Assembly: GCF_000151315.2 (NCBI RefSeq)
Contig: NW_011887299.1
Span: forward strand, 892,885-956,884
Source: Capsaspora owczarzaki ATCC 30864
Taxonomy: Eukaryota > Opisthokonta > Filasterea
Direction of reading: 5' to 3'
Length of the DNA: 64,000 nt
In this document: one piece after another, positions 58,938 through 64,000 of the stretch
Layout: each line of letters starts with the position of its first letter
Position numbering within the stretch: the stretch's first letter is position 1
Program-made: the position numbers and the translations under genes
The notes under the pieces: generated by a model
What the model was told of the DNA's origin: nothing
Seen by the model: only the letters and a program-made list of their open reading frames with translations
Database searches by the model: none

Positions 58938-59603
58938 CTTTCCAGCAATGTGCGAGTCGTACTGTCGCTGCGAGACAAGCACCTTATGCGGACATGTCGG
59001 GCATTGGCGGGCTGCGAACGCTTCCCTGCGTTGTTCCCGTTCCTTGCTCATGCGTGGTGGCCAGAGCGAGATTTCCTCCTGCTGTTCATCGTCGTCGTCG
59101 TCGTCACCGTCTTCCTCGTCACCGTCGTCCTCGTCCTCGTCCAGATCGCTTGCAATGTCGCTGCCATCTTCGTCCATGTCGTCCGAGTCCAAGTCATCAT
59201 CCTCGCCATCTTGGTCCTCGTGTTCATCATCATCGTCCTCGTCCTCGTTCTCGTCTTCGTCCTCGTCCTCCTCCTCGTCTTCATCTTCGTCTTCATCTTC
59301 GTCTTCATCGTCATCTTCGTCGTCATCTTCTTGATTGTCCTGATCGTCGCTCAGCTTGGTCTTCTTGTCCGCATGGATCGCTGCTGCTCCATGTGTCAAG
59401 GATCGCCGCCCAGCCGCCGTGCCGCTGCCGCTGCCCATGCCGACTGCCGCCTTTGCTTCAGCAGCACTCTCGTGTGCACGCTTGGCAGTGGTCTTGGTTT
59501 GCTGCTGCTGCTGCTGCTGCTCGATCTCGTCGTCGCTCGAGTCGTCCTCGTCCGACGAATGCGAGCCCTGCAAGCCCGACCAGTTCTGGTATCGCTTGAA
59601 CAT
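58938..59603 (-). CDS. Acidic nuclear-type protein with U1-like C2H2 finger (3' end in gap)
   Basis: First coding exon of 222 codons, start MFKRYQNWSGLQ. A Gln run (seven) and a basic segment are followed by about 90 residues made almost wholly of Asp and Glu. Then comes EQRREAFAARQCPTCPHKVL, with a histidine 13 residues after the second Cys (YDSHIAGK), the first part of a U1-type C2H2 finger. The exon ends at a GTAAGG donor exactly after HIAGK; the second zinc-binding His should be on the next exon, which must be in the gap. This layout is common in nuclear/nucleolar RNA-associated proteins, but no named family is recognised. Confidence 0.7.
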
Positions 59604-60013
59604 GATTCTAAAATACAAATAATAAAGTGAGGTCAGCGAGCTGTCTTGATTGCTGAGACCAAGTCCAAACTTGATAATTTCCGCTGCGTTTCTATTCACT
59701 GCGTTCTTCCATACGAAACCCTATTGCCAATGAAGCAATGCAGCATGACAGTAAACGCCCATCACTCACCCATTGCGTGCTGCTCGTTCCATTGAGCTCA
59801 GTTGAGCATTGAGCTCGCTCGTCTCGTGTCCATTGTTTTCTCCATTGCATCCTTCAGGTACTCCCACTCCTTCTATTGCTCACACTCACTCTCGACTGTT
59901 GCGCTGTTCCCAAAAAGCCAACACCAACAAAACGCGTGGTCCTTCTCATTGAACCGCGCTTTTGCCTGCCCTCCCTTCCGCCCCCCGCCCCCGCCCCTTC
60001 CCCGAACTCCCGA
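59604..60013. other. Divergent intergenic region, 410 bp
   Basis: Promoter/leader DNA between the acidic protein (-) and the small membrane protein (+). No element identified. Confidence 0.5.
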
Positions 60014-60424
60014 ATGAACAAAAGCGTGTACAATCCTAGAGGCCCCCTTATTGTTGCACTTGGCTGGTAAGTTGCGTGTGTGGAGTACTTGTTCCATGTT
60101 GTTGCGAGTACGACCTTGTCCTACTCCAATGGATCCAGTCAGCACTCACACGATTATCATCTCGTTTCAACAACACTCATCCCGATTCGTTTGACTTCGT
60201 GATGGCGCAGGGTTGGCGTGATTGCTGCTGGCGCGGGTACACTCTACTGGGTCAACCAAGACATTTCAAACCGTCGTATCGAGGCTCTGAAAGCTCAGCG
60301 CGCGCTCGCCATTGCCGCCAACTCCGCTGCTTCTGCTTCTGGAACCACCCCCACGCCTGAGGTTGAGGTTGGTGGTGCAGCAGCAACAGCAGCCGTCGTG
60401 GCAGGTGCAGGGCGGCGCGCCTGA
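60014..60424 (+). CDS. Small single-pass membrane protein (88 residues)
   Basis: Exons 60014-60066 and 60211-60424, phase-2 junction through a Trp codon. One hydrophobic helix near the N-terminus (GPLIVALGWVGVIAAGAG) is followed by TLYWVNQDISNRRIEALKAQ, a charged helix, and an Ala-rich tail ending GRRA. The shape (short N-tail, one helix, basic helix after it) resembles small mitochondrial inner-membrane or assembly proteins, but I do not recognise the family. The gene model is supported by the fit of the splice junction inside the hydrophobic helix. Confidence 0.6.
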
Positions 60425-60465
60425 GCTTTGCGTTTCTTGTATGGCTTTTTGTCCCTTCTTCTCCA

Positions 60466-60467
<2 letters not shown>

Positions 60468-60502
<35 letters not shown>
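60468..60502 (+). repeat. 35-base T run
   Basis: Between the small membrane protein and the DHX9-like gene, within the leader region of the latter. Confidence 0.95.
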
Positions 60503-60560
60503 CATTTTGCTTCCTTACATCACTTCCACGCACCAACTCAAGTTTTCTTTCGGACAAGGC

Positions 60561-63500
60561 ATGCCAGGCATCAAGGAAGCCGTACACGAATTTTGCCAGC
60601 GCGGATACATCATTGAAGAGTACAAATACAGCAGCTCGGGCCCGGCGCATATGCCCGTGTTCCAATGCACGGTATGTTTTCTTGTGGATGGCCGATTCGT
60701 GGATTTTGAGGCATTCCCGACATTGATGGTGGTTGAGAAAAAGCCATCGCATGCGAGCTTGCGTTTTGTGTTGCGCAATGCTTACAGAACACAAAAAAGC
60801 GTCTCCCGAAACATCCACAAGAAAGATGAATGTTTCTGGTATTGGCTGGGGCATCTTTGGAGTACAGAGTGGAAGACTTCCACAAAACCAACATTGCTTT
60901 TTCGGGGAACTCAACTTTGATGAACAATCTGGCAAGCCACTTTATACCATTTCCGGTGAAACCAACATACTCTAACAAATACTCCAGTTTTCTCTTGCCC
61001 GCCCCCCCCCCGCATCCCTCAGTTCCTCAGTTTGGCAATTGGAGTACTTTTGTGACTTTTGTCCTTTGCCGCGTCTTCCTGTTTTCTGACTCTCGATTCT
61101 ACTCTCGATTGCATCACACAACAGCTCGACTTGGACTTGAAACGGGCAGGCAACTTCCGTGCAACGGGGATGGGCCGAAACAAGCAAGAGGCTCAGGCCG
61201 AGTGCGCTGGCGAGATGGCGTCGCTCTTGTACAACGCCGATCTTTTCGAGCTCACGGCCGTCGAACTCCGCCAGCGCATGGAAGGTCGATCTATCAATGA
61301 AAGCTCGTTCATGGCCGCAAGGTACACGGTGCCATCACACTCGACCGTGTCGAGTACAGACGCTCCCAATCACTCTTTTGCTCCTTCGCCGTCCGTTCCG
61401 TCGCCTCCCATTGCACGAACACTTCCAGTCTCTCCAGCGGCAACAACGCCACACGCAGACCACGTGTACTATGCTCCCAGCTCCCATCCGCAAAGCCCAG
61501 CATCTTCATCCTACTCTAACTTCAACACCCCCGGTCCTCAGCCACCTTACAACCCGAGCCAGCGAAGTACGCCGCCATTTGCGCCACCACACAACGCCCC
61601 CGAGTATGCCTCATTTCCTCGAACCGCCAGTGGCAATTGGCCTTCCCTGACTCTTCGCCGCCTGGACAGCCATCGGCAGACACTCATCGAGCTGCAACGC
61701 ATCTGGGGCTCGCGTCTTGTGGTGAACGAATTTGAGCGTCGCGCATCGGGCCCGCCGCACATGCCTGCCCACACGAGCCGGCTGACTGGGAAGATCATGC
61801 TACCGAGCGGAGAACTCCCGCTTGTTGCAGCATATACGCAAGCGCGCGCCAAGGGTAAGTGTTTTTTTTTTCTCATTCTCTGAGAGTTTTTTTTTTTTTT
61901 AACCTTCATCGACGTTTTGTCCTTCATTATGTCGTTGCTGTCGCCTGTTGTCTTGTTCCAGATGCGGACAATCTGTGCTACGAGTCAGTGCTCGTCCAAA
62001 TCGAGCAAGCCTTTGCAAGAGAGAATGGGAGGGGGCAGGTCAAGCGCGAGCCAGACTTTCAGGCTGCATCTTCCGCTCCTCCCACCCAGCGTGCGACTCC
62101 TGATGGATATGCCAGCGGCGCACCGCCACCACCGACCTCGTCCTACAACACCCATGCTTTCAACACCAACGCGCACGTCCAGAACACGGACGCCCAGACA
62201 AACGCTCCACCCCGACACCACGGTGGCTACGACGCTCGGAACTACGGGGGCGGTTACGATGATGGAAGTTACGGTGGCGGTCATGAGACTCGGAGCTACG
62301 GCCAGGACCGGTACCATGCTGGTTTCAACGACCCACGAGGATACGGCAGCCATGATATGCATGCGCAGTCCTATGACAACGTAGTTTATGCTCAAGGCGG
62401 CGGCTTTCAGCCCAGTCAATCCCCAGTCTATCAAGGTGGCTGGCAGAGGTCTTCCAGCAGCGATCCCTACAGCAACAGCAACAGCAACAGCAATACCAGG
62501 AGCCCTTACCACTACAACAACGACAGCACCAGCGGCTACGATGGATACAATGACAGTCACCACAGTGGGCATCCAGGCAACTATGCCGCACCACCTCCCC
62601 GGCCTGCTGGCAACACTCCGAACACCTACCACAGTAGTAACCCTGCATATCGCCACGACTTGACGCCACAGGCTGCCTTCACCCCGCAGGCTGCGAGCGG
62701 TGCGCCGTTCCTGGAGCCTGACCTGCAATCAAACGAAGCAGTTTTCCCCAGCGAATCTGGCGCCGATGAGACGTCACAATCCATCACGTCTCCCAGTGGA
62801 TTCGTGTCCAACACTGCCAAAGCAACGCTCTTGTTGTACTGCACTCGTGTCAAAGCTCGACCAGCAGAGTTTCAGAGCTATCGTAAACAAATCTATCCTG
62901 GCGTCGCTGGCGTGTTTGTGTCCAAAGTGAGCGTACCAGGCCACGGCGAGGATTTTGAAGGCAAAAGTACGTGAGAGCGTGCGATTGATGGACGCGGGTT
63001 TTTTTTTTTGGGCTTGTACGACTCAATTTTGTTGTTTGTTTTCTGTGCCTTCCTTTTTCGTTTGAACAGCGTTTACGGGTGTCGCCGAAGCGTCTCGCAA
63101 GAGCGCAGCAGAAAACCTTGCAGCGATGAATTTGCTCGAGCAGCTGCAACAAGCCGATCTGCTCGCTCCTCTGCGCGTCTTTCCGCCTTCGCAGACTGCG
63201 CCTCAAGAGCGCGATCCAGTAAGCGACCTCACTTGTTTGTTTCGAGGTGGGGAGGTTCTGTTGGAGAGCGAAAGAGCGAGTGACTGACCCGCCCACACAC
63301 TATCACCGTGCCTGGCAGAACGAACCCGTGCTGATTCGCCTCCCTGATCATCTTGAGCGAGAGCTTGCAGCTCTGGCTGGCGACTTCCAGCCTCTGCCAG
63401 CTACTTACACGCGGGTAAATGCAAGCGTCTTCCTTGCATGTTGCAGGGTCCAGCAACGAGTGCGTGTATTGACACATTTGGTTTTGTTTCCGTCGCATTG

Positions 63501-64000
63501 TCGCTCTGCTTAGAACACTGGCACGCCCGGCATTGACACTGCAGTTGACGAGGACGAGCTGTTTGGCGACGCTGCGGGCTCTGTCACACAAGGGCGCGGG
63601 GGTCGTGCCTGGGACACGCGTGTCGTGTCGCCTCCCACCGAATTAGACCAGGTCCGAGCCCAAAGCAGACTGGAATGCCAGCTGGACAACTTGATCCAAC
63701 AATTGGACGCGGGCGGCGACCTGCCTCCAAGGTTTTCATTGCCGACCATGCTCCGTGCCGACGAAATCACCAAAATTGTCGAACAGGTACGTGTGTTTTT
63801 GAAGCGTTTGCCTGCTTCTCTTCTGGCTGCTTGCCTCGTTCAACTCTCTGCCAACGACCTCCTGCCTCTCTTCCTTGCCTCTCATTCTCTGCTCTGTCAT
63901 CTTGGCTGTGCAGAATGATGTCACCATCGTTACCGGCGCAACAGGCTCTGGAAAAACAACCCAAGTTCCACAGCTCATCCTCGACAAGTACACCCAGGAC
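60561..64000 (+). CDS. DHX9: DHX9/RNA helicase A-like DEAH helicase (3' partial)
   Basis: Exons 60561-60671, 61125-61854, 61962-62966, 63070-63218, 63319-63414, 63514-63786, 63914->64000. The start MPGIKEAVHEFC matches the position where DHX9 begins, directly in dsRBD1. That dsRBD is split by intron 1 (PAHMPVFQCT joined to LDLDLKRAGNFRATGMGRNK). A second dsRBD lies at the exon 3-4 join (TLLLYCTRVKARPAEF ... FTGVAEASRKSAAENLAAMN). The helicase core opens with motif I GATGSGKTTQVPQ, where the window ends. Unlike animal DHX9, a long low-complexity segment (about 62050-62680, Gly/Tyr/Asn/Ser-rich) separates the two dsRBDs. Expected role: unwinding of RNA duplexes or R-loops in the nucleus. Confidence 0.93.

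Noticed and set aside
57853-59630. Several long frames spanning the N gap
   Set aside because: They exist only because N codons are not counted as stops; the flanks have no support on the plus strand.

Overview
The window is nuclear DNA of a gene-dense eukaryote. Nearly every gene is cut by short GT-AG introns (about 60-150 nt), coding exons are G/C-rich, and the gaps between genes are T-rich with long homopolymer runs. The gene set looks like that of a unicellular relative of animals: a fused CAD protein, a class V myosin, Miro, epsin, a DHX9-type helicase, an LRR receptor with one repeat per phase-2 exon, and two single-pass receptors with tyrosine-rich tails. A filasterean-like holozoan such as Capsaspora is my best guess, but no marker here proves it. 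The assembly is a draft, with a 789-base N gap at 58129-58917.

Layout. 1-873 (+): 3' end of a lysosomal acid lipase. 2677-5829 (+): LRR receptor with a Ser/Ala/Val repeat stalk and a tail of 12 tyrosines. 6525-7938 (+): ribose-5-phosphate isomerase. 8300-10760 (+): histidyl-tRNA synthetase. 10947-12371 (+): TVP18/Flower-like membrane protein. 12578-14141 (+): peroxisomal uricase. 14444-20326 (-): myosin V. 20689-22525 (+): Gfo/Idh/MocA oxidoreductase. 24221-31057 (+): CAD, one uninterrupted 6.8-kb exon. 31461-34653 (-): C1 / CHORD-like / VASt / TM protein. 34913-38885 (-): Miro GTPase. 39281-40075 (-): MYND protein. 40097-40981 (-): unknown acidic protein. 41816-45274 (+): Cys-rich/PA14-like receptor with a YxxP-array tail. 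45989-47463 (-): C2H2 zinc-finger protein. 48274-50370 (-): epsin. 51800-57705: three related genes sharing a CG-1-like domain, one of them apparently broken. 58938-59603 (-): acidic zinc-finger protein running into the gap. 60014-60424 (+): small membrane protein. 60561 to the right edge (+): DHX9-like helicase.

The genes are mostly unrelated housekeeping functions: nucleotide metabolism (CAD, uricase, RPIA), translation (HARS) and organelle or vesicle traffic (myosin V, Miro, epsin). Set among them are likely lineage-specific genes: the two tyrosine-tailed receptors, the C1-CHORD-VASt protein and the CG-1-like cluster. The strongest observations are a CAD dihydroorotase domain that has lost all six metal/catalytic positions, a p130Cas-like array of nine YxxP motifs in a receptor tail, an apparently new domain order in a sterol-transfer-type protein, two near-perfect hairpins between genes, and the CG-1-like family.

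Exon boundaries were read by hand from splice consensus, reading phase and family alignment. Total lengths divide by three in every complete model, but individual boundaries may be off by a base or two.
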